From Guillardia theta CCMP2712 (Eukaryota > Cryptophyceae > Pyrenomonadales > Geminigeraceae): a DNA stretch of 64,000 bases. Positions 20,829 through 34,300 of this stretch are shown here, piece by piece. The notes beneath the pieces were generated by a model. The model searched no databases. It was given only the letters and a program-made list of their open reading frames with translations, and had not been told where the DNA came from. The stretch covers positions 512,645 to 576,644 of the forward strand of contig NW_005434647.1 of NCBI RefSeq assembly GCF_000315625.1, in the 5' to 3' direction. Both the position numbers and the translations under genes were made by a program. Positions within the stretch are counted from its first letter, which is position 1, and every line of letters starts with the position of its first letter.

Positions 20829-23800
20829 TTACTTCTTAATCGATGGCTTGCTCAAGTCATGACGGTACGGAATGATCTTGTCGCTGTTGATCGGGGTGAG
20901 TCTGTTCCGATCAACAGCAACCCTTCTTTGAGCAAGGGGCTCGGGGAGGGCGAGGACGTGCTGCCAGGCAAGTCAGTTGGGCTCAGAGCATGACGGCAGA
21001 CTCACCTCCTCAGGAGAAGACAAGATCTCCTCGATCTCCTCGCTCTTGTGCGCCAACAGCCCTTGGGTCTCGCTGGGGTTCTCCGGGCTCTCCTCAGATT
21101 CGTACTCCCTCTCGCTGCCTACTGGGGTCCCTTGCAGCTCCTCGGGCCTCTGGTCCTTGTCGCTGCTGCTGTCGGCGAAGGGCCAGAGAGAGACGTCGAG
21201 CTTCGTCGCTTTCCTGCTGCCGTCCTTGAGAGGTGAAACCTCGCTCGCCCTCCCCTTGGCCCTGCTCGACGAGGCCGGCCTGTTCTCACTCTGCCCGAAG
21301 TTCTTGCGCGTCGCAGGAGAGCGGGATGGAGAGCGGAACCTATTCGATCCTCTCCCGCCCTCCAGGTTGCTCTCCACCCCTGCAGCCTCAACCGTTTGCG
21401 GCCTTTGGCTTGCACTCTGCGACTCAGGTCGGTTCCTGGTGGGCGTTCGGTTTGTCCGAGCAGCGTTGGAGCTCGTTAGGTTCATCATGGAGCTCGCGTC
21501 CTGGGACCGCAGCATGTCTGAGGCGGGCGAGGGCCTCCGCTGGTTTGCGCGGAGCTTGGGAGGACGGGAGAACTGCCCTACGTACCTCACCTGCCTCTGG
21601 TCTGTCAGAAAGTCCTCGATCTGTCTCAAGGCATCTAGGATCTTGTCCCAGGACGGCCGTTTGTTGGGGACGCTATCCCAGCAGCTCTTGATGAGATTCT
21701 TGAGCTGCTTGGGGATGTTGTCGGGCAAGGACGGTCTTTGTCCCTGATAGACCGTCGCGAATGCGATCTGCATCTGGTTGAGCCCCGCGTAAGGCTTCTC
21801 TCCCGTCACCATCTCGCTCAGCACAACCCCGTAAGAGTACATGTCCACCTTTTCCGTGTACTTGTCCTGCTTGTAGATCTCTGGAGCAGACCAACCGGGA
21901 GTGCCGAGCATGCCGCTGATCTTGGTGACGCTTTCATCCTTGATCCGAGAGAGCCCGAAGTCAGAGATCTTGCAAACCTTCAAGGAGTCCACGAGGAGAT
22001 TGCTGCTCTTGAGGTCCCTGTGGATGATCATCGGCCTCAACGAGTGAAGGTACTTCACCCCCTTTGCCACGTCTCGTGCAAACCCAAGGACTTGTTCCAT
22101 CTTGAGCTTCAGATTCTGCTTGTAGAGGAGGTCCGACATGGAGCATTCCAGCAATTCGGTCAGGACGCACAAGTCGGGCGACTGCAGCGACGCTCCCATA
22201 TAGCGAACGATGTTGCGATGGCGCAGGTTGCTCAGCAGCTGAACTTCCTTTCGGAACTCATCAGCATGCTTGTCTCCACCATCCGCGTATTGAATCTTGA
22301 GCTTCTTGACAGCAACCGACATGCCCTTCCAAGTCCCCTTGTGAACCACACTGAACCCTCCTTCCCCTATCACCTCCCCGAGCTCGATGTCCGAGAACTC
22401 GATGTTGGAGTTGTTGTCATAGCTGACGATGTCTATGAATGAGATTTCGCTCCAGGCTGACTCGCCCATGGCATTGACAGCTTTCAGCCGCAGCAGCATC
22501 CTCTTGTTGCTCGACAGCCCTTCCACGTTGCACATCAAGTCCGGCCCCCTGTAGACTTCCACAGAACTGCCGAAGGAGTTGGAGCTAGAAGAACGTGTCA
22601 CTGGGGCACAGGTATCGACCACAGCACAGCTCACCTTGACTTGAGGTCCGTCTCTGACATCTCTAGCACGTACTCCTCCACAGGCAGGCCGTTGCCATCC
22701 GCCGCTTCCCATTCCGCACAGATATGGCCAGCATGCGCGCTAGAGAGCTCCAGCGAGCCCCGAATGGCGGGAGGGCCACACTCAGGAACGTAGCTCAGCT
22801 CGTCACTCCACTCTCCCGGCCCTGCTTACCTCGTCAAACAGACAAGTCAACGTCAAACCTCCTGACCTGCTTCATTCACGGCTCGCACACGGAACCTGTA
22901 CTCCATGCCCACGTTGATATCCCCAATCGTGCAGATTCTTGTTGAGGGATCGGAAACCACAAACTCTTGATGCTGCATCCTCCCTTCACTCGTGGAGCTG
23001 CCGTCTCCCATGTACATCCCCGACGCCTGATCGAGCGCACCGCTTCCCACATCGGGCCCAGGAGGTGGCCTCTTGATGGAGGCGAGCATGGGGGACGTTC
23101 CTTGGAAAGGAGAGGTGCTCCTTCCTTTCAGGCCTCGAGACTCGTCGAAGAGAGATCGTTTACAGCCCACCGAGTTGACAGCAGCACCTTCTCCATTGGT
23201 GCCCGGCTGCATGTTATCGTCACGGTTGCTAGCATCTTCTACAGGAGAAACTTTCATTTGCACAATGTAAGATCTGATTTTGCTCCCCCTGTCGTCAGGA
23301 TATTGCCAAGACAAGTCGACCGAAGTCGCAAGGCAGTTCAACAGACTCGGCAGAGGAGGAGCACCTGGAGCAAGGGCCGTAATCATGAAAACCCGTTCCT
23401 CACCCCATGGCCCGATCCCGACGGAGTTCCTCGCGCACACCCGGAACCTGTACGTGCCTCCAATGCTCTGAAAGGTGACGATGCACGAGTTCTCTGGGCC
23501 ATCATACACCTCTCTCCACGTCTCGTCCGACACTGAGTTGGAGATGTTGAGGGACCCTACCGCCCTCTGACTTGATTTCTCCACAGACACCTCCGCAGCT
23601 TGCACAAGGTAACCCTCAACCACCGAGCCGTTGTCCACGGCTTCGTCCCACCTCAGCTCCACCTCACCCGGGCCCCTGCACCGCAAACATGATCAGATCA
23701 CATCGTCAGTCAGGTTCGGAGGTACCTCAAGTCGATCCTCAGCCCAGTACAAGGATCAGGAGCCGTCACAGGGGTGACAAACATGGTGCCGGGGCTCCAG

Positions 23801-25074
23801 TTTGTGAATATCCAGGATTCGGGATTCTTGGGAGACGTCGAAGTGTTGGAGGCCTGGAGAGAAAACTTCGCTCGTACCTTGAAGGTGAAGGAACAGCCGG
23901 GTGAGAGGCCGGACACAGCACAGCACAAGGCCTTCCCCTCATAGACAATGCTCTGATCCCTCGTGTGTGTCTTTCGTCTTTCCATCTCCACCACATAGGT
24001 GACATGATGGTCGAGGATGCCTTCTGCCTTCTGAAACTCGGACACGGACACCTGCTCCCAAGTGATCTGAACTTGATTCGGGTGCAAGTACATCAGTTCG
24101 GGAGCTTTCAGGTTCACATTCTTGAGGTTCTCTATGGCCGCATCGCCTTCATTCTCACTCTGAAAGTTCGCCTGGTTGCTCTCGTTCTCAGGGTTCTGGT
24201 TCATCTTGTCAACTCCCTCGCAGCACAACTCCAAATCAGTCTGTGAAGACTGCGGCGACAGAGACGCCATAGACAAGAGCACCGCGTCAGTTTGGCAGTT
24301 GGGGTTGCAAAACTGAGAGAACAAAACAACGGCGCTCCAATCACTCCACGGGCTGCAGCCCATCTTGTTGCTGGCCTGAACCCTGAACCTTGCATGAACT
24401 TTGTCGAAATCCCCACAGGACTTCAAGTCCTGAACTTGCAACTTGTACTGGTTGCTGCTGCCGTGGTAAACGATCCTGGTGTTGCTGTGATTTATGGCAG
24501 ATGTGTGTAAGATGTGATCTTTCCCTAGATTGTCTTCATCTGTTTCAATCAGAAGCATTTGCACATCATAATTCTCAATTTCCATTCCACCATCCGTCCC
24601 AGAGTTCCAAGAAATCATAACCGTTGACTCTTTCGAGTTTGCCTCTGCACTTGGCGGATCTGGACGAGGAGGAACTGTAGCATGAGAAACGAAACTGACC
24701 AGGTTACTCCAGTTTCTCTCTTTGCCGTGTTCATCGATGACAGCAACACGGAGACAGAGCGAGCATCCTGGTTTCACATCAATGTCGAAGCTCGAAGACT
24801 CTCCTCTGTATATTTCACTGAATCCCTCATTCACGTCCTTCTCCATCTCCAGACAATAGATCTCATGACGAGCAGGAGCGTCCGCATGCGACCTCTCCTT
24901 GCCGTTGGTTTTGCTCGGTGAGCTCCACATTGCACGGGCATGGCAGGGCCCCAGCGTTTGAACTCGAAGATACGGGGCGGCCTTGGCTTTGACAAGTTTG
25001 GGAGAGGAATAGCTTCTTGTGATGTCTGCATTTGTTTCTGCGACATGAGCGCTCGTCGATGCCCCGCAACCCAT
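20829..25074 (-). CDS. FN3-repeat protein kinase of the TKL class, N-myristoylation signal
   Basis: Exons 25074-23726, 23675-22867, 22821-22635, 22584-21006 and 20960-20829 give 1,351 residues. The N-terminus MGCGASTS fits N-myristoylation at Gly2 with palmitoylation at Cys3, so the protein is probably anchored to the inner face of a membrane. Residues about 45-840 hold a chain of fibronectin type III-like domains (WNSGTDGG, WQYPDDRGSKIRSY, EWEAADGNGLPVEEYVLEM and YRFRVRAVNEAG type motifs). The kinase domain spans about 848-1110: GEGGFSVVHKG (P-loop), VAVKKL (VAIK Lys), HRDLKSSN, DFGLSR, GTPGWSAPE and KRPSW, all catalytic residues present, closest to tyrosine kinase-like Raf/CTR types. The tail is Ser/Arg-rich and low complexity. 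FN3 on the same chain and side as the kinase is unusual compared with animal receptors. An extra six codons precede the chosen Met. Confidence 0.88.
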
Positions 25075-27033
25075 TCCTTCAACCTCGGGCAAGTATATGC
25101 AAGCGAGTTGAAGCTATTTCATCTTGTGAGCATAATCATTTGAGCTGCTTGTCAACGAGCCATCCTTTCTATCTCCAATCTGACATATATCATGCTCTAC
25201 ATGCTGCTTGTTGCGCCTGCGTTTAGGTCGGTCGGTCAACCACAGTACGATGTAAGCTCAATGGACGATGTGTCTCCCTATAATCAAAACTGAATGATCC
25301 ACCAAACTTGTACCCGCCAACCCCGACAAATGCCGATGATCAGCTCCTCTTACTTTTGCTGTCCTCTGCTTGCGTCTATCTCTTCTCTCCTCCCCTCCTT
25401 GACTAAGACCTCCTGTCTTGCTTCGGCTTTACCATGCTCAACCCAACGCAAGTTGGCATTTCAACCCGCTCGAAAAACCCCGACCCCAAAAATACTCTAC
25501 CCCACCCTCATCATTTCCAGGATATACCCTACCCCACCCCTTGACAGTCCTACAGCAGCAATCACTACTACCTCCTCCAAGACCATTTGAACCTCCTCTA
25601 TACCACCGGTTAACATCCTCGTGTCCCTATAACCCCACCCATTTCCATCGCTTTGACCCCCTTTGAGCCCACTACGACCTTTCCATCCCCACACCCTCCT
25701 ACGAGTACCCACCCCCATCTCGTCACGACTTCCAAAGATCTTTTCATAACCCCCCACCAGTTAATTTACACTACCCACCCACCCCCAATAATGAACTCGC
25801 TAAACCCTTTGTAAAACAGGACTCCCCATGTTGAAACTGTCCCCCTATCCCCCATACCCACCCCCACCCCCACCCCCCCACCACCCGAATAATTTCACTA
25901 CCCCTGGGACAACGATCCTTGGAAAGGCCTGATGAGCCTCGGAGAGCCAGTGAGCGGCCCGGCCGGCCGCGGGGCCGGTGGCCCAGTTTGGGTTGGCCCG
26001 GGCCGGGCGGCCCGAGGACTCCGACTCAGGCTCTGAGCCGGCGGGCGGGCGGCCCTTCCGAAGTTCGTTGCCCTGGCCCACTGTTAGTATCGCGGCGGGT
26101 GCTTTCGGGCCAGTATGCCGGCGGCGTCTCCGAAGTTTGAACTGGGCTTCGGCCACATCATGTGCTGCGCCCGGTTGGCCCACTGGCATGGCGCCGGGCC
26201 GCGGGCGCGGCCCGGCCCGGCGGGCCTGCTCACGCCACTGGGCCTCCCGAGTCACTGTAGAGTCACTGCCGTATCCGATCTCTCAGGCCCTTGAGTCGCA
26301 GTGCGGCGACAGGGTCCCGGCCCGATACTGTCATTTTTGACGGACTCTTAACAGGCTTTGCCAGGTAAGAACTGAGACCATTCCATGCGCCCGGGGCCGG
26401 TGCCGGGGCTTCTTTCAGGCTCAAGTAAATCAGTCCGATCACTACCCTGACCCTAGTCACGGTACGGTACGTACGGTATCAGGCAAGTTTCTACTCCGTA
26501 GGTCACTGTGGGCCCCCCGGACCGTACGGTACCGTGGCAGCAGTTCAGTGGCCGCAGGACAGGCTCCGGGGAGGCCCGGGGCCGCCCGGGACTTCCCGGA
26601 AGTCCGTGACTGCTCGAGTCCCGAAGTTTTCTCTTCTCGCCGTTAGGTTTGGCCTGTGCGACAGCCTGAAAGCCTCCTCGACTCTCCTGATTGTCCTCGT
26701 ACTGATTTTTAACCATCTGAGTACCGTACTGATCAAGCCTCCGCTCATTGGAATTGAACTTTCAAGATGATCATATAGAGGGCCGGGCGGGCCTGTGTGG
26801 GGAAGTGGACCGCACGGCTCAGACCTTCGCTTCGCGATGTGCTAAATCGGGCAGTAGTGCCGTATGACTATTCCTTTCCGATGGGGGGTAGGTCAACATA
26901 TACTTTTAATAAAGGATTGAAAGTTTCATCTTACTTTTCATAGCTATTTGAAAATATAACAGTAAATAGATCAGCCTTTGGTTGAAATTTCTGCCTGTGT
27001 CTGCTTGCCGCGAAACTCCTCAGTCACACCGCA
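25075..27033. repeat. Spacer with a C-rich tract (25.48-25.90 kb) and GC-rich repeat island (25.92-26.87 kb)
   Basis: The first part carries CCACCCC and CCCCCAC runs. The second is GC-rich and contains a copy of a dispersed repeat: TTTTCTCTTCTCGCCGTTAG, then GGCCTGTGCGACAGCCTG, then CTCCTGATTGTCCTCGTACT (26,620-26,712). The same order is found near 47.26-47.49 kb. No gene is recognised. Confidence 0.65.
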
Positions 27034-28479
27034 ATGCAAGCAGGGGAGGAAAGGGGATGGCGATCGAGCGCCCTGCTGATGGTGTCAGCATGTCTGGCCG
27101 TCATGGCACTTGCTTACAGCATGGTAAGGATTATGGATTTCGATTGTTGATGTTGTTGTTGTTGTTGTGGTGGTGGTAGTGGTAGTGGTAGCGATGAGGA
27201 AGACGGATCATGAGGGTGATTTGAGGAGTAGTAGTGGTAGTGGCACTTGGAGGAGGAGGAGGAGGAGGAGGAGGAATGAGAATTGAAGAAGATGTCAGTG
27301 GAGTACAAGGTTGAATCATGTGGATGAGGATGGGAATGTTGGTGTTGGTGTTGGTGTTGGTGCTGATACGAATGATTTTTGGATGATTTGGTTATGATAT
27401 CGACCGTGAAGACATATATGATATTGATGATAGTCAAAGTACCTGTGCTTTACACAATTATTCTAATCTTGCCTCTATCTGTACAGAAAGGATTCACTTC
27501 TGCAGATTCGCTCCTCCAGACATTCCAGTATCCGACTGCTGTTGCTCAAGCCTCTCTCGCGCAAGCTAGCAGCTATCCTGTACAAGGGCAACCGATCTTG
27601 GCACAGCCTGTGATGGCTCAGGTATGCCCTTGATCTTGCAGGGTTACTCGCAGTTTGATGCTTGATGTGTTAGGCGATTCCCTACAACAACTATGCAAGA
27701 GCCATCCCTCAGCGTACGCCATGGTTGTTGACTTGATCTTGGCTAACTTTTTCACAGTTCGCGCTGCTCAGCAGATTCTGCAGGCGGTGAGGATAGATCT
27801 CACTGCATAGACGTGTGGTCTTACTTTGATGTTCAATCAGGCGAACGCCTCAGCAATAGCCCCAGCAGCAGCAGCAGGTGGGGGAAATCCTCTTGCCAAC
27901 GCCATGGCTGCAGGAGGGAGCGCAGCAGCTGGGTCAGGGATTCAGACTCCTCCAGCAACGCCTCCGCCCATATGCCCCGTGGGTGAGATGCAGTGCAAGG
28001 TGAGAAGAAGCTGCTTCTATGCCAGAAGTTGCTGACGTCGGTTGTCATAGAACGTCAAGTGCATGGGCGACATTGGCTGCATCAACGAGTTGCCCGATGG
28101 CTCGTTGAGGTGCGATTGCCCTCCTCCCCCTCCCCCTCCCCCTCCTCCCGTCTTGGGCAGCAAGGAGTGGCTGGGACAGCAGAATAACCAGATGGAGGAC
28201 GTGGGTGAGGCAGCCGGAGCAGCCGGAGCAAACTTGGCCATGTACGAGTCAGGCCCTGTGGCAGTTGCGTTGGCGAACTACTTGAAACAAGAAGGAAAGT
28301 TGGCTGAGACGTCGGCCAAGATGCATGAGCTCCTCCTCAAGGACTTGGAGGCCGTCCAGGAGCAAGAGTCCTCCACCACCACCTCCTCTTCGTCCTCCAC
28401 ATCATCAGGCTCCGGAGCAGGAGGTGCGCCGGCAACGTCTTGGCTACCTGATAATATCTTTGGCATCAAGTTGGGGTAG
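27034..28479 (+). CDS. Predicted secreted Ala/Gln/Pro-rich protein with a small Cys-rich module
   Basis: Exons 27034-27123, 27487-27621, 27674-27713, 27758-27786, 27841-27999 and 28051-28479 give 293 residues. A signal peptide is evident: basic MQAGEERGWRSS, then LLMVSACLAVMALA. The mature chain has an Ala/Gln-rich part (VAQASLAQASSYPVQGQP), an Ala/Gly-rich part, a compact Cys cluster (CPVGEMQCK, NVKCMGDIGCINE, LRCDCP) with EGF-like spacing, a run of ten prolines, a helical segment (LANYLKQEGKLAETSAKMHE) and a Ser/Thr tail. I recognise no named family. The Cys module suggests an extracellular or endomembrane place. Intron 1 (363 nt) holds several simple repeats. The stop is 51 bp from the convergent HAD-domain gene. 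Confidence 0.68.
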
Positions 28480-28530
28480 GCAACAAGACTGAAGTGCTGT
28501 AGTTTGAAGACATTTACAATACAACATAGT

Positions 28531-31291
28531 TTACAAGGCGCATGTGTTGGCAAGAAAATCTTGAGTTGCTTCTTCCATAACCTGCATATGGAGTGAGGGC
28601 GAGGGGAAAGATTGAGCGGAGGGACCTGATGGAACCGAAGAGCCTTCGAGAACAAACCGAACAGAAAGCTTGTTCTGATCCTGTCCTCTCCGTCTCCTTC
28701 CTTCACATCGCTGGGCTCGTCCTTGTCTTCCTCAACTTGAGTCGCCGCACACGCCTTGCTGTCTTCCTGCAAGTCTGCAGGGAGCGGGAAGGAGGAAGGG
28801 AGGGTCCCGTTTGCCTCGGGGATGTGATACTTGATCTCCCCGTTGGGGTCGAAGCGGATGGAAGGAAGAGAGGCGCTGCTCATAAAGTCGACAACCTCCT
28901 TGCACAGGGAGCGAGCAGGCAGCGTCTGCTCGAGGAAGCCCAGGAGCTCTTCTCGTCGGCCTCGGTCCATGCTCTCATACCTGCCTCCTGCATGAGACAT
29001 GCACGATGGGGACGGGGGGAGAGAGGAGGAGGACGAGGAGGAGGACGAGGAGGAGTAGAAGGAGGAGGAGTAGAACGAAGTAGGAAGAGTAGGAGAACAA
29101 TGAGGAGGACAAGGCGGAGGACAAGGAGGAGGACAAGGAGGAGGACGAGGAGGACAAGCAGCTACCGGTTGATCACGATCACGTTCTTTTCACCCAGGAG
29201 CTCTTCATTGTCATCCCACAGGTAGGACTGCAGCACCTTGAGCGCCTCCCTTCCTCCCCCCTGCCGCTCACCTTGTCCGGGTCCAGCCCGAGAGCTCTGG
29301 CGGTGGGGAGAAGCTTCTTGGGTGCCGCAGTGACGACGACGGGAGGAGGATGTTCAAGGCCGAGAGCCTCCTTGATGGCATCGCGAGCAGCAAGCAGCCT
29401 TTCCAAGCTCATAAAGATGTCGAGGCGTTCCTGCTCCCTCCTCAGCCTCTTCTCCCTCCTACGGCTTCCTCTGCCTCCTCCTCATCTCACCTTAGCCATG
29501 AGCCGAATCTTGCCGGAGAAAGTCGCCATGATTTCATGCGCGTGGTTGAGCTTGGAAGGAAAGACAACTTGGGTGTCACTGCCGCAGCTTCAGCGTCGCT
29601 TCCCTTCCCTCCACTTGTAAAACCTGTGATGCCAAGCTGGGTTCCAGCTGAGCTTGATGTGCTTGTCTCTCAAGAAGGAGATGTAGCGGAGCAGGTGAGC
29701 TCTACGGGTGTACAGGACGACCTGAGGTGAGAAATTCCTGCCCACCTGCCAAGACACGTCACGTGCTGGGGGAGATCAGAGCACTCACTGACCAGCTCGC
29801 GGTAAAGTTTGATACAGCTGGGGTTGATCAGCAGAGAGTAAAGCTTGTTCCTGCATGTGCAATGAGACCCGGCGAGGGATGAAGAGAGGGAGGAGAAGCA
29901 GCAGGAGGAGAAGCTTACAAGTGCTGCGGGGTGACTTTCATGAGCTGGAAAGCGACGGCCAGGTCGTTGCCGTCCTGGAGAAGAAGAGGTGAACATGAGG
30001 AAGGAGTTGGAGAGAAGAGCTAACCTGACCGAAGATGGCGCTATGATCAAGGTCAAGAAACAGCGTGACATTTTGTCTGATCCCGTCCTCCCCTCCCTCA
30101 ACTCCTACATCCCCATCTTCCTCCCCGGGGCACGGACCAGCCTCCACTCCTCCCTCCGTCTCTCCCGTCGATCGGTTCTTCTGCCCCGGCGTGTCCTCTG
30201 CTCCATCCGCCGTCCTGCAGCTCCTTGCATCGCCCTCAGAGGTGTTGAGAGGTGACAGCAGTTTGACATCAGTGCCGTTGGTGCTTGACACGTTGTCTTC
30301 CTTCTCGCGCAGAGTCGGTGGGCTGCTTGCCAACAGCCCTCGGAAGAAGGAGGAGAAGCCGGAGGTTGTGTTCACCAGATTGCCGACGACTGAGTACAGT
30401 GACAAGTTGAGGTTCTGACTCTTAACGTCCTCGCCTCCTAGATACTTCGAGCTCGATTCTGCCTCAACCCTCTCCCTCCTCCCCTCTTCCTCCATCGCCT
30501 TCGTTTCCCGCCCTTGTGATCCCTTCTTGTCCGCCTGCTTCATCCCTGCCTTGACCTCTGCCTCCTCCCTCCCCGTCACTCTTGTCGTCATGTGTTGTTC
30601 CGCCTCTCTAGTTGCAGGGGATCCAAGGAGGCTGTTAGCCGACTCGCTCTGCTCCTTTCGCAGCCTCGCTTGCCCCAGCTCCTCCTGCTGCTTCATCGCA
30701 TCCTTCCTCGTTTCTTCCTTGACATGCTCCCCTTCGGACTTGTCTTGCTTCATCTTCATCTCCTTCCTCTCCACCTCTGCCTCTTTTGCTGCCATCGTCT
30801 CCTCTTTTTCCCTCTTCTCCCTCCTCCCCTCTTCCTCCATCGCCTTCGTTTCCCGCCCCGTTGCCCCCTTCTTCTCCACCTCCTCCATCGCCTTCATCCC
30901 AGACTTGACCTCTGCCTCCTCCCTCCCCGTCACGCTTGTCGTCATGTGTTGTTCCCCCTCTCTAGTTGCAGGGGATCCAAGGAGGCTGTTAGCCGACTCG
31001 CTCTGCTCCTCTTGCTGCTTCATCGCTTCCCTCCGAACGATCTCGCTCTCCTCCTTGAGGCTCTTCAAGTCTTCCGCCTGCTTGTCTCCTGGTGAAGCTA
31101 CAGCTCCTTCCCTCTGACTCGCTCTCACCAGACCTCTTTCAGTCTCGCGGGAGTTTTCAGAGGCTCTGCTGCTCTCGACTCGCACAAGCTCCTGCTCCAC
31201 AGTCTGCTGGCCTTGTCCTTGAAGGAGATCTTGTTGTTGTTGCTGCTGCTGCTGCTGCTGCTGTTGCTGCTGCTGTTGCTGCTCACTGTGC

Positions 31292-31325
<34 letters not shown>

Positions 31326-31333
31326 CACTGTGC

Positions 31334-31367
<34 letters not shown>

Positions 31368-34300
31368 CACTGTGCTGCTGCTGCTCCATCTGTTTCAGCT
31401 CCTCTGCTGAGGATTGAGCTCCAAGACCAGACGAGGATTGATCTTGCTGCTCTTTCAATCTCACATCCTCCTCCTTGACTCCCGTCAAATTATCTTTTCT
31501 CCCTCCCCAGGGCCACTCGTAAGTGGGGAGGAGGGAGAAGGCAGGAGGGCGCTTGAGCTGCTGCCTGCGCGACTGACCTTGGGGGTGAGAGGAGGAGGCG
31601 CGAGAACGGAGAAGAAGCGAACGAGCAGGGAGACGAGAGAGCGGGAAGAGCGAGAAGGAGAAGAAACTCCTCTTGCTCTCTTGAGCATCCTCCGCCTCTA
31701 CTTTCTCTTCCTCCTCTCCTTTCTCCCTCAGCTCACCCGTCCTGCCTTCCACATGTGTTCCCTTCCTTTCCACAACATCCTTCATCGCTTGCTCCTCGCT
31801 CCCTCTCCTCTCCTCCACAGTCTCTGCTTGTCTTTGTTTGCCTGCAATCTTCGTGTCTTCCACACTCTCCCTAGTCCTACCCTCTTTGCCTCCCTCCCCC
31901 TCCTCTTCCTCCTCCTTCACCATCGCCATCTCCTCCCCTCTTTCTCCCCTCCTGCCCTCCCTTGCCTGCTGCCCCTCCATTCCCCTTGGCTTCTCCTTCT
32001 CGACTCCCGTGTTGTCCTCCTTCCTGCCGTTCTTCTCCTTCAACACGACAGGCTCCGTACATCTCGCCTTCCCCTCCTGTTCGAGCGATCAGTTGCAACA
32101 AGGCATGGAAAAAGTTACCTGGGGAGGAATCCTTATTCTTGCATCCTTCACCTCCTCCTCCTTTATCAGCATCTTGCTATGTGCGCTTCTTTCCCCTCCA
32201 TCCTTCCTCTCCCCCAGCTCCTCCGTTACAGCGTCCCTTCTTCCCATCCTCTCCTCCACTCCCGCCTCCTCCATTCGCCGCAGCATCTCCACGGCAGCTT
32301 CTCCAACCTCTCTCTCCCTCTCTCCTTGCTTCTGGACCTCCATCGCCCTTCCCAGCGTCATCTCTTTGAGAGGTCGGAGCACCTGACTCCGCTGCAGGGA
32401 GGAGGAAGACAGTTGGCGAGCAGGGGAGGGGCAGGGGCTCGCGTGGACGAAGGGGATCGAGACTTTGTACTCGCGGAAGAAGGAGCTCTGCCTCCTGATG
32501 AGCTGCTCCCCTCCCTCCCCTCTCCAGCTGCCCTTCTCCTCCTCCACCTCCTGCCTCCTTGCTTTAATCTCTCCGTGTTCCCCTGCCCTGCCTCCGGTCT
32601 CTTGTTCCCTGCTGGCTTCAAACCTTTCACAACCCACCGCACTGTACCTGCCAGCCTCGCACTCCTCCTCTTCCTCCTCCTCCTTGCCCGGGTCCTCATC
32701 CTCGTCCCCCTCTCGCCTGCGCCTCTCAAAGTCTTTCAGTTCCTCCTGGTCTGCCTCCAGTTGCTTCGCAACAGGGACCAACAGCTCTGAGGTCTTTCCT
32801 CCTGCAAGCTCCTCCGCCTCTTCCCTCCCACTGCACAAGTTCTCCTCCTCCTCCTCATCGTCATCATCAGCTTCCCACAGCGAAAGTTTCCTTCCCTCCG
32901 CAGTCCACTTCCTCCCTTGTGTTTCCAGGCTGATCCCACCCCCTGCTGCTGCTGCTGCTGCTGCTGCAACCGTCGATTCCCCACCATCAATCAACCAGCG
33001 GACCAGCTTCTCTCGAATTTTTTCCTTGCTCTTGGCCTTTTCCTCCTCCGCTCGAAATCCTTTAACCCTGTCGGCAAACAAGATGGACTTGGAGCTGTTA
33101 TCCTCCGCCTCCCCTCCCCTCCCCTCCCCTCCCCTCCCCTCCTCGTTCCCTTCCCTCGACTTCGTCTCCGAGCCATGTTCCTCCGGCTCGCTCCTCCGCT
33201 CCTCTCCTTCATCATGCATCAATTCTCTCACTTGGATCGTCGTTCCCAGACAAGCCTCCTCCTCCTCCACCACCTGCTGCACCTGCTGCACCTGCTGCTG
33301 CTGCTGCTGCACCTCCTCCTCCTCCTCCTCCTCCTCCTCCTCCTCCTCTAGATCATATCCTTCCAGCACTTGATCATTTCCTCCAGCATTTTCTTTTGCC
33401 TCCCTCGTCGCCTCCTGTTCTCTCCCTTTCACCTCTTGCAAACTCGCAGATCCCTTTGCTGCGCTCCTGTGAGCTGCTACCCTTCCGTCATAACTTACAG
33501 CTCCAGCTCCAGCTCCAGCTCCAACTCCATCTTCCATCTTTTCTGAGTTTGGCGCGCCAGGAAGAGGAGCAGAGGGCAGGCCCAGTTGTTCTTCGAGCAG
33601 CAGTGCGTTGTCGATGAGCCGGCACCAGGACTCATAGAGCTGTTGGAACTCCTTCCTTGACGCGTGCAGCCTCGACATCTCTTGCGATGAACCTCTCAGA
33701 ACTTCATCGCCATCCCCCGCAACCTCCGCTTGGCGGCAGCGGACCTCTGAATCAGCAGGGCACATTGAGCCTGAAACGTCGTCCCCTCCATCCTCCTGGT
33801 CCTCAGGGCCACAGGGTGACACCGGTGCTGCCTGCTCGTGGCAGAAGTTGTTTTCCGATGGCTGAACCACAGAAGACTCGACCTGTCCTCTACATGTCCC
33901 CGTTGTCCTCGCACAAGCCTCAACAACCCCCTGAGGCTCCTCCTCTCTCAACAACATAACAGCCTCTGCTGTATGTTGTGTCAGGTTCAAACCCAGCTTA
34001 CCGAACATGTCCTCGTAGAATCTTGTCTCGTCGTCTTGTAGCCTCAGAAGCAAGCTGTCTGTTGTCTCCTTCGCTCTCTGGTGACTCTCGATCACCTCCT
34101 CCAACTCATCATGTAGCCCTGCATGCCTCCTGGAGGACACAGCGCTTCGGGTAGTGACGCGCCCCTCCTGCTTGTCTACAAAGCTGAAACTTGCGACTTG
34201 AGTGGCATCATGGTCTTCCTTCTGGATCTTCAAGCTGTACCTCAACAACTTCAACGACTGCGGGATCTTCATTTCGTCCAGATCCCTCAGGTATTGTTTC

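Noticed and set aside
21738-22442. 234-codon plus-strand frame
   Set aside because: Mirror of the kinase domain codons on the opposite strand.
31414-32790. 458-codon plus-strand open frame (also 30,527-31,117 and 32,465-33,373)
   Set aside because: It is antisense to exons 1-2 of the HAD-domain gene. Its Leu/Ser/Pro-rich text is the complement of Glu/Gln/Lys-rich codons and shows no family feature.
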